DNA from: Bipolaris cookei
Lineage: Eukaryota > Ascomycota > Dothideomycetes > Pleosporales > Pleosporaceae
DNA length: 64,000 nt
NCBI GenBank assembly: GCA_002286855.1
Contig: NRSV01000010.1
Location: 1 to 64,000, forward strand
Direction of reading: 5' to 3'
In this document: positions 10,398 through 20,967 of the stretch, piece after piece
Layout of the letters: each line of letters opens with the position of its first letter
How positions within the stretch are numbered: the first letter of the stretch is position 1
Notes under the pieces: model-generated
Seen by the model: only the letters and a program-made list of their open reading frames with translations
The model's database searches: none
What the model was told of the DNA's origin: nothing
Translations under genes and position numbers: made by a program

Positions 10398-11561
10398 AGC
10401 TCGCTACCTGCTAAATTACAGCCACCAGCCTTTCGTGTACACAGATGTCACCATCGAGGCATGGAGCGAGGGGGCGAGCAAGAGGCATTTGAATTGCCTT
10501 TCGGATTCCCAGAAGTTGTCCAGCACGTCCATAACATTCCTCATAATGTATTTTTTAGCTAATAAGTAGAGGATAAAAAGAAAGTTAACAAGTTGTAATG
10601 CTACCACATTGGTTTCTATATGCGGAACAAGAAACGTCAGTCTCTGCCCTACAGCGAAGGAGGGGTACAGGCATTTGAATGTCATATGCTACCTTCTCAA
10701 TCTTCCATCTATATCATAGTCACGCGAGAAGGGAATACGCTTGCATACAGTTGCTATCGAGACGAAGAGGTAAGATCTTCCCGTATTTTCTAGGACATCA
10801 CTTATCCTTTGGACAGCTTTGGTTGCAAGCCCATGACAATCACGAAGACTGCACTGGTTGCCCAAGTAATTAGATAACATCCATAGTCTATATAAATCAG
10901 AGTGATTATTTGAGCTATCAGAATCATGTGCTATATACTTTAATAATCAAACCATTTGTCAACCTTTGAGGTACCAGGAGCCTGTTGATTAGTCGATGCA
11001 TTAGTAGCCAAAGATACTCATTTCTATCCGTGATTGAAAAACAATAAAATAATTTAATAACTAAGGCTAGTGATTCAAGTGCTTAATACTAGTAAAATTA
11101 TTCGTGTTGATAAACACTGTTGTAAGACCTGCGAACACGTTTCCGTTCCGAGATACGGGAGAGTGTCACATAGTCGTGATTTGGTTACCAGCGCATGACA
11201 CTAGGTTGTAACAGTAAATCACAAAGGTGTAAATTAGGCTTGAGAAGTATAAAGCGCATGGCCTAGACATACCTACTAAGGGTTCAAGCATCTGTCACAC
11301 CCTTTAGTTATTTCGTAGCAAAACGCTGAGACGAGGTAGCGTGAACTATCCACATACTGGTGCGTATGATGTACTACACTCTTATTAGGCTATCAAATCC
11401 TCTAAAGCGCAGTAACCTAGAACAGCGATACAACGTACAAAATTTTCAACTTCATAAATTGCAAGTAATACTTGGGAGTGTTATTATACATGGAAAGTCA
11501 ACCTCAGTTTTTTAGTAGGACATTACTAACGTAATTTTAGAAGATAAGACTCGGGACTAAA
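10398..11561. other. AT-rich gene-free stretch
   Basis: Low-complexity, AT-rich sequence with stops in all frames, as expected of RIP-affected DNA. Nothing recognised. Confidence 0.4.
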
Positions 11562-11837
11562 ATGACACCTTCGGCAACACCCAAAAGCTCAGTACCGTCT
11601 ACTGTTAAAAGAATGAGATTCAACACTCCTATAGTTATCGGTGTAACTATAGCTATTATTGTCGTGCTAGTAGCACTGCTAAGCTGTATCTTCTGGAGGA
11701 CGCGTCGCCATGCAAAGGCATCAAAAAAATTCGCCATGAAGCTCTTGAGGCCCACTACATGCTGTCTCAACCACCTAAGTAGTACAACCCTAGTATCAAG
11801 GCTCCAAAGAAAAGACCTCGAAACACGATCCAGCTAA
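11562..11837 (+). CDS. Unknown single-pass membrane protein frame
   Basis: A 91-codon frame with one strong membrane segment at about residues 23-45 (IVIGVTIAIIVVLVALLSCI) followed by a basic patch (RTRRHAKASKK), a stop-transfer pattern. The N-terminal 20 residues are Ser/Thr/Pro-rich. It overlaps the end of the long frame on the other strand, so at most one of the two is likely to be real here. It could be the membrane-spanning exon of a larger decayed receptor-like gene. No family is recognised. Confidence 0.25.
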   Translation: MTPSATPKSSVPSTVKRMRFNTPIVIGVTIAIIVVLVALLSCIFWRTRRHAKASKKFAMKLLRPTTCCLNHLSSTTLVSRLQRKDLETRSS

Positions 11838-12636
11838 GGCTTAGATAAGTTATTAAAACCATTTCCTGGTATAGCCATCTTGAGATATCCTGTGAAATCA
11901 AACGTATTTGTGACCATAGAGCCCGGTAAACAAGGAAGTTTTGACCATTACCTCGCAGCTGTCCGAACCCAACAGTCGCATCCCTCCAACACACCTTCAC
12001 AGATTCATTCCTTTTGCATGCTTGCTGTAGAACGCTTTCAATCTCACTGTGCTCTTTGTGTAATTTAGTGTCGGTTCCGACCTGCAAAGACCAAATGAGA
12101 GCTCCAGGAGATTGCTGAACATGGCTTGCAAAGGCCAATAATTTATGTGCGGCTAGGATTTGGCTCTCGAATCTTATGCGGTACTGAATTCTCCCAGATA
12201 GAAGAGTAATAGCGATACATGTAGTTATTGCGGCTCGGATTGTGGGATCTCGGGGTTCATGTATCCATGACATTGATCGTGACGCCAACTCGGGTGAAGA
12301 CTTCAACGGCTGGATTTTGTCTCGGGGATACTGGGTAATCGGTTTCGAAAGACTTGCTTCCGTCAAAAGCAGCTTGCTGATAGCTGGGTCGAATTTGAAT
12401 TTTCCATCAGGCATTGGATGGACGGATGATGTGCTATACATGTCTTCTAAAGGTTTTCGTGATGTGTCTCCTGCGAATTCTGAAATGTGACAGCTGACAC
12501 CATCTGCTGGAGTTCTGGTCGTGGAAACATGGTGCGCGGGCGAAGAAATGGAAGCCCTGATGAAATCGGCATGTTGTTCTTCTGGATCCCACTGAACAGC
12601 GAGAAATAAATCAGAAGTGGAATTTTCGCTACTAAT
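11767..12636 (-). CDS. Long unknown open frame, 5' end missing
   Basis: The minus strand is open for 289 codons (12636 down to the stop at 11767), unusually long for this AT-rich desert. The first ATG in the frame is at 12441 (224 aa), but the 65 codons before it also read like protein (for example LAVQWDPEEQHADFIRAS), so an upstream exon or a lost start is likely. A possible acceptor (CTAAATTAG) lies just upstream. The middle part is mixed alpha/beta in composition and the last 25 residues are hydrophobic (a possible membrane anchor, or read-through past the true end). I recognise no family. Confidence 0.35.
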   Translation of the reverse strand: MSSENSTSDLFLAVQWDPEEQHADFIRASISSPAHHVSTTRTPADGVSCHISEFAGDTSRKPLEDMYSTSSVHPMPDGKFKFDPAISKLLLTEASLSKPITQYPRDKIQPLKSSPELASRSMSWIHEPRDPTIRAAITTCIAITLLSGRIQYRIRFESQILAAHKLLAFASHVQQSPGALIWSLQVGTDTKLHKEHSEIESVLQQACKRNESVKVCWRDATVGFGQLRGNGQNFLVYRALWSQIRLISQDISRWLYQEMVLITYLSLSWIVFRGLFFGALILGLYYLGG

Positions 12637-13056
12637 TTAGTATGTGAGTCCTCATATGAGATAAACATTTATGATATCACTTAATGTGCATCCATTCGTA
12701 ACGGAACAACCGCCGTAACGGAACACCAACATTACTTTCTCTCTTCACAATGCCAACAATAGCTACATGGCTAAGATGATCTCGGAATACACACTTTAAC
12801 CTCTTATCTTCTCCTTAATTTATTATCTTTGCTATAACGTTCTTGCCGCCTTTATAGTACCACAACATGCTCTAAGCCTACATAGCACCGTCACCTCGGG
12901 CAGGCTCGGGCATATTCTTATCTTCGTAAATCTATCTAGAATTTTAATAGAGTATAGATAAATACAAGAAGATTATATGCTGAGTAAGTTACGTCCTATA
13001 ACAAGCCGAGTGTGCTGTCGCATCAATCTGTTCTTGAGTTAAGTCGGGCAGCCTAC
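12637..13056. other. Gene-free stretch
   Basis: AT-rich sequence with no open frame of note and no repeat recognised, up to the probable LTR. Confidence 0.4.
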
Positions 13057-13454
13057 TGTTACAAAGGTAACAGGAAGGATGCTCTCCTTGACGCAGGGCG
13101 ATAGAATGAAGGGGCACGGTTGGTTATGGTGCCACAAAGGTCCACGTCAAAAGGTAATGGATCATCGCGGGGCTCACAGTCATGTGATGTGCCATCCCGC
13201 CAAGGCTAGCCATCCGGGATGGCAGTGCATGAAGGGATGGCAGCGCCATCACAACCATCCCGCCAAGATGGGATGCAAGGGATGGCAGGACTGGAAGCAA
13301 TGAGGATATAAGGGTGGATGGATTTCATTATTTACTCTCATTGTGGTCAACTCAAATTGTACTTTCTTACTAGTTACTCTACTACACACAGATTGATACT
13401 TGTTAGTCTATTGAATAGATTAGAGTTTGTCAACCCTTTGTTACCTTTTCTACA
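13057..13454 (+). mobile_element. Probable solo LTR of a retrotransposon
   Basis: About 398 bp starting TGTTACAAAGGTAACAGG and ending GTTACCTTTTCTACA, that is TG...CA ends with GTTACC/GGTAAC in inverted order near both ends. Inside are a TATA-like ATATAAG at 13306-13312, followed by a T-rich leader-like part, which is the promoter layout of an LTR. No primer binding site follows and no gag/pol is near, so it would be a solo LTR. The 5-bp flanks (CCTAC and AGCAC) do not match, which weakens the call. A short His/Trp-rich frame inside it is a by-product of GGGATGG/CCATCCC repeats. Confidence 0.35.
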
Positions 13455-14061
13455 AGCACGCCAACTCCACTGCATTGCCAGACAAAATCTCGCGGAACAC
13501 TAGCGTAAAGCTCATCGGCCTTAGTACGGACCCGAGTAGAGAAGTATAGCCCGACCCCGTGTAACACCTACATCCCCGCCGTACAGAAGCGGCCTAGCTG
13601 TAATTTAACCGCGCTAGACTGTAGCCATAGCTGACTCGTGGAAGAAAGTCTTGTAACTCTCACGTAATAGTCGGCAGCTCATAATATGCTGAAGCGGCGC
13701 GGCTGCTAGATATATGGCTAAGCATAGCGCCTTAGCGCCGACAGTAGCCCAACTAAGGAGCGAGTACCTCGTTACTTAGTAGCAACGCGCTGAAGGTTGT
13801 AGTTAGCGGCTTGTAGTTTTGTAACAACCTACGGCCACCTCTTTCTCAGTCGGCGCGAGGCTATTTTTAGAATAGTATAACTAGTTACAAAATAAACTAG
13901 TTAATTAGTACTCGGGCCCAACGGCTGCTGTAGCAGAATTTCAATGAAATTGCCCGTGCTCCGCACGGGCCTATCACCTCAACGATAATGATCACCTCAA
14001 TGATAACACGTAGCTTTTAGTATCACTACCTGGCGGCATTTTGTTACTAACGTGTTCCACC
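13455..14061. other. Left flank of the second DDE1 element
   Basis: No gene. A strong hairpin lies at 13952-13970 (arms GCCCGTGC/GCACGGGC, 3-nt loop), followed by two imperfect copies of ATCACCTCAAYGATAA near 13974-14008. These may be part of the transposon end. Confidence 0.45.
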
Positions 14062-14095
14062 AGTAAGCGGCCCACCCCAGTAAGTGGCCCACCCC
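14062..14095. repeat. Two 17-bp tandem repeats at the start of a DDE1 element
   Basis: AGTAAGCGGCCCACCCC is followed directly by AGTAAGTGGCCCACCCC (one mismatch), 37 bp before the transposase ATG. Unit length equals that of the repeats at 449-499, although the sequence differs. Confidence 0.7.
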
Positions 14096-14131
14096 ACCAA
14101 ACCTGACACGATTCTCCACACAACCACCACA

Positions 14132-15601
14132 ATGCCGCGACAACAACGCTCTATACAGACCTCTCGTGAAGCTAGAGTACTTCTAGCATCTCGTGCGCTT
14201 CAAGAGAAACGTGTAACAAGCCAGCGTCAGGCTGCCATGCTATACGACGCTCCACGAACGACGCTCCGACGACGCCTCCGTGGTACCCAGCCGCGATCAG
14301 AGACAGCCTCTGTTAATCGCAAGCTATCGCCAATTGAAGAGCAGTCTCTCATTCAGTGGATCTTAGAGCTAGATCGATGAGGCTTTCCACCTCATATCAT
14401 CGACGTGCGACGAATGGCAGACGCTCTACTCGCCGCGCGTGGCCAAGATCCACCTCCACAACCTATTGGCAAGAAGTGGGTTTCGCGTTTCGTCCAGAGC
14501 CAGCCTGAGCTTCAAATAAAGTGGAGTAGAAGGCTTAATAGCCAGCGTGCTAGCTCTGAGGATCCTATCGTAATTATAGCGTGGTTTAAGCTAGTAGAGG
14601 AGACGCGCCAGACGTACGGTGTTCTTGATCAAGATATCTACAACTTTGACGAGACTGGATTCGCTATGGGTGTTGCTGCAACGTCAAAAGTTGTGACTAG
14701 CTCTGATAGAGTTGGTCGGGCAGTTGTCGTACAGCCAGGTAATCGCGAGTGGGTAACAGCGATTGAGTGTATTAACGCGTCTGGCTGGTCTCTGCCACCA
14801 TTAATAATCCTATCTGGTAAAGTCCACCAGAGCACCTGGTATCGCGACCTCCCACTAGACTGGACTGTCGGCGTCTCAGAGAATGGTTGGACAACGGACG
14901 AGCTTGGCGTAGATTGGGTGAAGCATTTCAACCAGTATACAGCTGCTCGTACGGCTGGAGTCTACCGTCTTCTTATTGTAGACGGCCACAGTAGTCATAT
15001 TACGCCAGAGTTCGACCAGTTCTGTACAGAGAATAAGATTATCACTCTCTGTTTACCGTCTCATACGTCGCATCTCCTCCAGCCTCTAGATGTGAGCTGC
15101 TACCCCCCTCTTAAGCGCGCATACGGGCGTGAGATTGAGGCGCTCGCCCACCATGGGGTCTACTACATTGACAAAACAGATTTCCTCGCAGCCTATACGC
15201 GGATCCGGCCGACAGTATTTACGCAGCAGAATATCCAGGCAGGTTTCCGGGCGACAGGCCTTGTCCCTCTTTGTCCAGATCGTGTTTTGTCGTCATTGAC
15301 TGTCGTCCGGACGCCGTCTCCACCACATACAACTACCGACAACAACACTACAACGCAGCCAGCAGCGCAGCTAGAAACACCACATACAGTAGAACAGCTT
15401 CAGCAGCAGGTACGCTATCTCCAAGAGCGACTGCGCCACCAGCCAGAGAGTCCAACAAGCGTTGCGATACGCCAGCTTGCTAAAAGCGCTCAGCTTGCGA
15501 TGCAATCAGCAACAATACTTGCAGAGGAGAATAAGAAGCTACGTGAAGAAAATCAGCGTCAACGACAAAAGCAGAGTCAGCCGCGTCAATATATTGCTTA
15601 A
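14132..15601 (+). pseudogene. pogo/Fot1-like DDE1 transposase, nearly intact, one internal stop
   Basis: One frame of 489 codons with a single TGA at 14378-14380 (after about 82 codons), where a CGA codon would restore a typical Arg; this fits a RIP C-to-T change. Domains in order: a psq-type helix-turn-helix (about residues 15-55, with TLRRRLRG), a CENP-B-type HTH (about 65-145), and a DDE_1 catalytic domain with Asp residues in NFDETGF, LIVDGHSSH and QPLDVSCY. A C-terminal Gln/Glu-rich coiled coil follows (about 410-480). An ATG at 14084 would extend the frame by 16 residues into the repeat region and is less likely. The matching right terminal repeat is not found; a LINE begins about 60-100 bp after the stop, so the 3' end of the element may have been lost. 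Confidence 0.85.
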
Positions 15602-15704
15602 GAACACCATTCTATCAACGTCTCAGAAATTGGTCAAAAACTCGTTTACCTAACCTAATAGACTGTACGAATTCAACGCACTTACTCACATTGCGAAATT
15701 CGCA

Positions 15705-17180
15705 ATGGCGGGCGGTGCATCTACGACGGAAGAAGATGGTCGACCTGACGCGGTTGCGACGCGTCAGGACGCGACTACAACAACAAAGGGAAAAAGACCG
15801 GAACTACCGGAAAAATGGATTGAGACACTGGAGAAACAGATAAGGCAACAAGAACAAATACTGACAACAGTAGCAAAAAGAGCGGTCGAAGGTGTGAATA
15901 ATGCTGGCAGCGAAGAGGACCTCTTCCATATCATCCGCGAACTCACCGCGGCAACAACAACGGTAGGCCAGAACCTGGCCCGTATCAAATTGCCCAAAAC
16001 GGGCCAAACAACAGATGGAAAGGAAGGGATACAGGCTATACTCCAGAGATTGGACGCGATGGAGGCACGCCTGGAAGAGGGGATAAAGAAGGACAGAACA
16101 ACAACAAAGGCGCCCACGCGTCAAGAGCCGATAAGCTGGAGTCAGGTGGCCTCGAGAGGCACTATCCACCCAGCAAAAATCGAAGTACGGATGGAAACAA
16201 CCAAGGGCACTGAGCCTGAAACGGCGCAAGAAAAGTTGGCCCGTATCCGGGTTGCCATCCCGGATGCAAAGGCAATCATCCCTCATCCAAGAGCGCCCAA
16301 CAAGATCTCGGTGGTGGTCAAGGACGNNNNNNNNNNNNNNNNNNNNNNNNNNNNNNNNNNNNNNNNNNNNNNNNNNNNNNNNNNNNAATGTGAGAGGCTG
16401 CGCAAAGGTTGCCGATGCCTGGTAACAAGATTGTATTCGATAGAGAACTGAGCTTCTGAGCTACGTAGCTATCTATATACAGTGCTAGCTGCCCCTGCAC
16501 AATCGAGTCGATAAGACCTAGTCGCCCCGGTTGTCGGTCAGAGCGCACCGAGTCTCGGCGAGACTCGGAGCTCTAGGTGGCATCCGGATTTTAGGAGCAG
16601 GCCGAGATTCCATCGAGGTACAACACACCAACTAGGCTCTAGCCTATCACAAGCGGAATGGCTTCCAGTCCATCTGTGGGACGTATCGCTCACGGACGGA
16701 CAATGCTTCAAGTGCTGGAAATGGGGCCACAGCCAATCTGTGTGTAATGCGACCAAGGACATCTGCGGACACTGCGCAGGCAGCCATTCCACAAGGGACT
16801 GCAAAACGAAGGGCGACGAAGCAGCCAGCTGTGCAGCCTGCAAGTCAAAGGGTCATAAGGCCTGGATGACTAGACACTGCAAAGCTCACCAAAGCTTCCG
16901 GAAAGCGAATGAGGAAAAAAAGCAAGAATTGCTCATGCGCACTACGCAGATACAGCGCAGCGCCTCCCCAACCGCAGGATCCACCACGCCTGTCCTGAGT
17001 TTCTTCAGAAGCTCTACAACAGCAAGCAGCGAACATAGGACACAAGTTGATGATAGCCGAAAAAGGAAAAAAACGGTCGGGAGGCCTACCCACCTCAGCT
17101 CTGCGGCCATGGCACCAGGACAGAGCCAACTCTTCCCGATAAGGACAGCCACACCAACAGCTGATTATGAGATGGACTAA
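15705..17180 (+). pseudogene. LINE ORF1 (gag-like) protein, interrupted
   Basis: The N-terminal part (15705-16327) is Lys/Glu/Thr/Gln-rich and helical (KWIETLEKQIRQQEQILTTV), with an Ala/Arg segment, as in ORF1 proteins of Tad-type LINEs. After the N run the same frame soon stops. From about 16645 a new frame encodes three zinc-knuckle-like motifs (CFKCWKWGHSQSVC, CGHCAGSHSTRDC, CAACKSKGHKAW), then a basic Ser/Thr-rich tail ending in YEMD. ORF1 binds the element RNA in the retrotransposition particle. The stretch 16387-16640 has stops and does not read as protein, so besides the gap there is decay or misassembly. Confidence 0.6.
16328..16386. other. Assembly gap (59 N)
   Basis: A run of 59 unknown bases lies inside the LINE ORF1. 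The true size of the gap may differ. Statements about the continuity of ORF1 across it are limited. Confidence 0.99.
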
Positions 17181-17408
17181 TCACTCCAGCACCACACCTC
17201 GGCTCCCTTGTCTAAAGGAAGCACCGTTAAATAAGGAAAGAGACAAAAGGAAAGAACGAGACTACGGATACTCAGGCGCGGGAGGTTTTTAGACATAAGT
17301 TCGCTTAGGTCACGTTTGCCCCGCAATACACATTGTAGCATTCAGTGTTCATAGACCCTCACGGGAACCAGGCAGCACTTTAAATTGATTTATTTAATTT
17401 AATTTAAA

Positions 17409-17665
17409 CCGGCATTGATCGAAACAGCAACGGTATTGGTCATTACCAACACGATGGCGGGCTCTAACATGTTTTTCAAGATCTGAACGAAGAGCAAACC
17501 CGCTTGGACATTCTTCACACCGAAAAGGCTTTGAATGTGTTTTCAGGTGCCTACTCTGGTGTGTCAGCATGAAGACGTGAAACTCAAAGCAATAACATAC
17601 TTGAAGTTTTTCAAAGTGCCACTCAATTTGGAACAGATATCGCATTTGCAGATCTCTGAAGCCAT
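17409..17665 (-). pseudogene. C2H2 zinc-finger gene, truncated by the LINE tail
   Basis: Reading leftward: exon 1 at 17665-17601 (starts MASEICKCDICSKL), a 47-bp intron 17600-17554, then exon 2. The splice joins two halves of a finger in frame. The first finger is CDICSK...NRHLKTH, the second CEECPSGFALRSDLEKHVRARH, and a third begins (YRCCFDQC) but ends where the LINE poly-TTTA tail starts at 17408. The gene therefore lost everything after about residue 70. Such N-terminal finger arrays occur in many pleosporalean DNA-binding proteins; the original product is unknown. It is head to head with another C2H2 remnant at 18048. Confidence 0.6.
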
Positions 17666-18047
17666 GGTTAAAGGTGTGATTCAAAGTCTAAAATGATGAA
17701 TTTTCTCTTATAACATTGACAGACGCATGAGTATCATCAGTTTCAGCCTTTTCTGGCATCGCTGACAGGGAGTATGAAGGTGGGGACGAAGGGCACGCAA
17801 CGTGCTCTTTGATTGAACGCCACTAATTTCATAGTCGAGTACTGAGAAGTGATACCTATTTCCATTAAATTAAGCGGTTGTCATTCTGCTCTTTGTTTCA
17901 TTTCTCATCATCTACCGGCCATCCTTCTCTCTCAAAACACAACCTGAGCTTCACCCCATATCCGAACCCAGGACTGAGATTCTGTTACCATTTTCCTCCA
18001 AAAAGACGTCAAACGCAGGTCCATCTTCTACCCGTTCAGTTGCGAAA

Positions 18048-19093
18048 ATGCAAAATCAAACTTTCGATTCCCTCGAATCTCTCCAAGGACGAAACAATGA
18101 GCATAACGAGTATTCGAACCTGAACATTGATAGCGGAGGCGATGAAACTCCATGAGGTTTTTTTAACATCATGCAGGTATGCCCCTAAGGATTTTCTTGT
18201 TTTGGCCTGTGCTTAACAGCCTAGGCATGCGAGGGACCCCTATCAGAACAACAGCTGGAGCGATCATTACCCCATACTTGGAAACAGTCAACAGAGGTAC
18301 CTTTCCTTCAGTCCAGCGGTTGGCAATGATCATTCGGGTCTGGAGCCCCAGGCTGAATTCAGTCAGAACCAATGTGGGTGCTCGTTCCCAATTGCAAGTA
18401 CTGGGCTTGACTCTGTGAGTCCGGCATATGGAGGACCGCAGCCTGAAATCAGTGACGACCAATATGGATACCCACTCCTGACCACCGTTCCTGACATCAA
18501 CCTTCTGGATCTGGCACATGGAGGATTGCAGCCTGAATTCAATTACAACCAAAGGGGTCTGTTCGAAACCACGCCATACGACAACCTCAATATGGATTCA
18601 GCATTCGTCGCCGACGTGCCTGAAATGTTCGGTATAAACGAAGCTCAGCTGGACCCAGCTCTCCATCCAACCACTTTCCTAGCCCCTCTTCGTGGCGTGA
18701 ATCCCGTCGTCAACGATAACCATATCTCCTGCCGTATCAGACGGTACATGGCCACATTCGGGCGCATAGGAGAATGGAACCGCCACAAGAAGCATCAGTC
18801 CCCGAAGGTATAGATGCGTCTTCTCAGATTGCGACAGGACCTTCTACCGCGCTGATAAGTTGCGCGATCATCTTAGACAAGGCCAAAAGATGCTGACCCT
18901 TTCCTCAATCAGTATATTGGACATTCAAGATGATGCTCATATGGATACCACTTATTCAGCTTCATCCATTCGGATAGCATTACCTTTTGTCATTTGTCTC
19001 TCTACTCCCTGCATTCTCCTTTCTCACAAGCACAGTATTCACAGCATGTCTCGTTATCTCGTTTTTTCTTCACGTACACATGTCCGTCCGTAG
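18048..19093 (+). pseudogene. C2H2 zinc-finger protein gene, one stop and one frameshift
   Basis: Exon 1 is 18048-18176 (43 codons, MQNQTFDSLESLQG...), containing TGA at codon 36. A 43-bp intron (GTATGC...TTAACAG) joins it in frame to exon 2 at 18220. Exon 2 is Gln/Asn/Pro-rich with a repeated motif, AYGGPQPE and AHGGLQPE, typical of a low-complexity transcription-factor N-terminus. The C-terminal fingers begin at about 18725: TFGRIGEWNRHKK (first finger, whose second Cys seems lost) and, after a 1-bp frameshift near 18808, YRCVFSDCDRTFYRADKLRDHL. Both fingers are recognisable, so decay is recent. The true 3' end is unclear; the shifted frame stops at 19093. Confidence 0.6.
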
Positions 19094-20742
19094 TCAATAA
19101 CATCAGTCGCCCGTTACAACACGTGCACACAGTGACGTGCTTCCTTGGGCTCGTCGCCAGCAGCCCTCCCACTCACAAAAATCGACACATTCTCACCTGA
19201 ACCTCATTGCTATCATATAAACCCGGCCAAAGTCCCATATACTGGGCCAGCCCTCGATTGCAAAGTCAAAGGGCACGCCCACCCTAGCAACGCCTGCAAA
19301 GCTGAAACTACGATAGTCCTCCATATGCAGCCACATCGTGCCCTTTACACCAAAAGTGGTACACTAGTTCAATGGAAGTGCTTAAGAGACATGGAGCGCG
19401 CATATAGCAGCTGCATGGTGAGGTGGCAGGGCACGGTGGCTTGGACGCGTGAAGCCCGGCGCTCATTGGTACCACCATGAGTGGCTCTTAGTACCCCAAC
19501 CCGACACGAACTGCGTTGTCAAGCGCTTTTCTTCAGCGGTACACAAATGAATGACGGAATTGTGATGAGGACGGTGTCAAGGACATGAAGCTCTGCGATA
19601 TGCGTCGAACGCGAGTTGAGACGAGGCATATCCGACTAGTCTCGAAGAGGGACCATGGCATCACTCAATGTCTTATTGGTCTGGACGACTTCCTTTGGTG
19701 CTTTCTGCGCTGATTCTGGCTGTGCTTTGTGTAGATAAGATCTTTATGTTGATTTTGAGCCTGCCTTGACGTGTGCGGTTTATTTCTTATAGTATGCTCT
19801 GGGTTTGGCGGTGCACTGGGAAACTCAAAGATCGACTACAGAGGTCAACTAAACCCTGTTTGGTATAGATGGTCGCCGCGGTTGATATGAGACTATCTCA
19901 ATAGTATTTAGAATTTGACAGTGCATCTACTGGTATACAGGGCCCATGTTTGTCAACATACAACTTGGTTTAGCGTTGCATTATTTCGAAAGAATTTACA
20001 ATGAACTATTTCAATGTCGAGTCTTCAACAGATACGAGACTGCTTAAAAGCGGGTATCGAACTTGATGTATTCGCGGGGATTAAATCAAACCATTACTCA
20101 CGTACGTTCGTTGTAGTAAACGTAGCCTTCAGTGTGTAGGAGACTGTTACATGAGAGCTTGCATATGATCTTCTGCATCCTTTACGACAAGTTACTTGAA
20201 AAAGAAGACATTTGGGCAATTTCATATTGAAAGTCGTGCAATGTATCCATAAAAATGTATGAAGCGTCTTCTCAGCTCATATCATTACTCTCCTAGGAGA
20301 CTTTTCCAGTAACCAACATATAGCAAGGTAGGTGCAAGAGCGTAAAATCGGCATTCCATCTTACTAACGCACTATAGCTATCTTAATACTAAGAACTCAT
20401 TGCAAAACACTTCACAACACGCCAGAGTGTACATTTTGCAACTTCGTGGTCATTCTGCACTTTGAAAGTGACGAGCAACGTCTACTAAATAACTATTCCA
20501 TCCGCTATCAACAATAGATAATAGAGAGACTGTATGGACTTATTGTTGAGGTAAAGCCCTGAACTATTTTCATACTCATCTTCACCTTTGGATTTCACCA
20601 CCTGTTTTGGCAGGCTGCGTTTGTACCCAATACGCCATGAAATTTTGTTTCCTAGACCCCGTCTGCTGTCTCTCCCAAAACGGTTCTTTTCCCTTCTGCT
20701 ACTACGTTACATCCCCCAAACCCACATACTACACTACCCATC
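19094..20742. other. Gene-free stretch
   Basis: Short frames only. A 111-codon frame starting at 19145 has no recognisable motif and lies over a decayed region. The right edge (20640-20742) is C/T-rich and looks like the leader of the small gene that follows. Confidence 0.4.
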
Positions 20743-20967
20743 ATGGCGGAAACAGCCGCTGAATTATCGCTTCGGTTGTCAGATACAGCGCTGGTATATG
20801 AACTAATATGCATGATTAGGCGGCACAAAGACACAGCACGCGAGAATGCAGATATCAAGCGACAAGTAGAGGAAATGAAGAATCTGCTAAGTACTGCAGG
20901 CAATGCCGTGATCGAAACGACAAATGATATTGGGCGCAGTAGAATGATTGCTACTCGACAGCGATGA
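20743..20967 (+). CDS. Unknown small helical protein
   Basis: 74 aa from an ATG in good context (CCCATCATGG) behind a pyrimidine-rich leader. It is almost wholly helical and charged (ELICMIRRHKDTARENADI, then RQVEEMKNLL), suggesting a short coiled coil. Its stop overlaps the ATG of the next frame (ATGA at 20964-20967). A one-base frameshift would fuse both frames to about 130 residues, so this may be a single damaged gene. No family is recognised. Confidence 0.35.
   Translation: MAETAAELSLRLSDTALVYELICMIRRHKDTARENADIKRQVEEMKNLLSTAGNAVIETTNDIGRSRMIATRQR

Larger units (their letters stand above)
15660..17408 (+). mobile_element. Tad-like LINE retrotransposon copy, internally deleted
   Basis: The element carries an ORF1 with zinc knuckles and ends in a TTTA-rich tail (ATTGATTTATTTAATTT, 17385-17408). 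No reverse transcriptase or endonuclease frame follows ORF1, so ORF2 is missing; only about 160 bp separate the ORF1 stop from the tail region. The last ~54 bp (17344-17397) are shared with a short copy at 51878-51934, which supports this being the conserved LINE 3' end. The 5' boundary is approximate. A run of Ns interrupts the element, so a collapsed or misassembled repeat is possible. Confidence 0.65.

Noticed and set aside
13079..13303. 74-codon His/Trp-rich frame
   Set aside because: It arises from GGGATGG/CCATCCC repeats inside the probable LTR, not from a protein gene.
20030..20110. GTTCGATACC on the minus strand resembling a B-box
   Set aside because: No pairing T-stem, acceptor stem or A-box.
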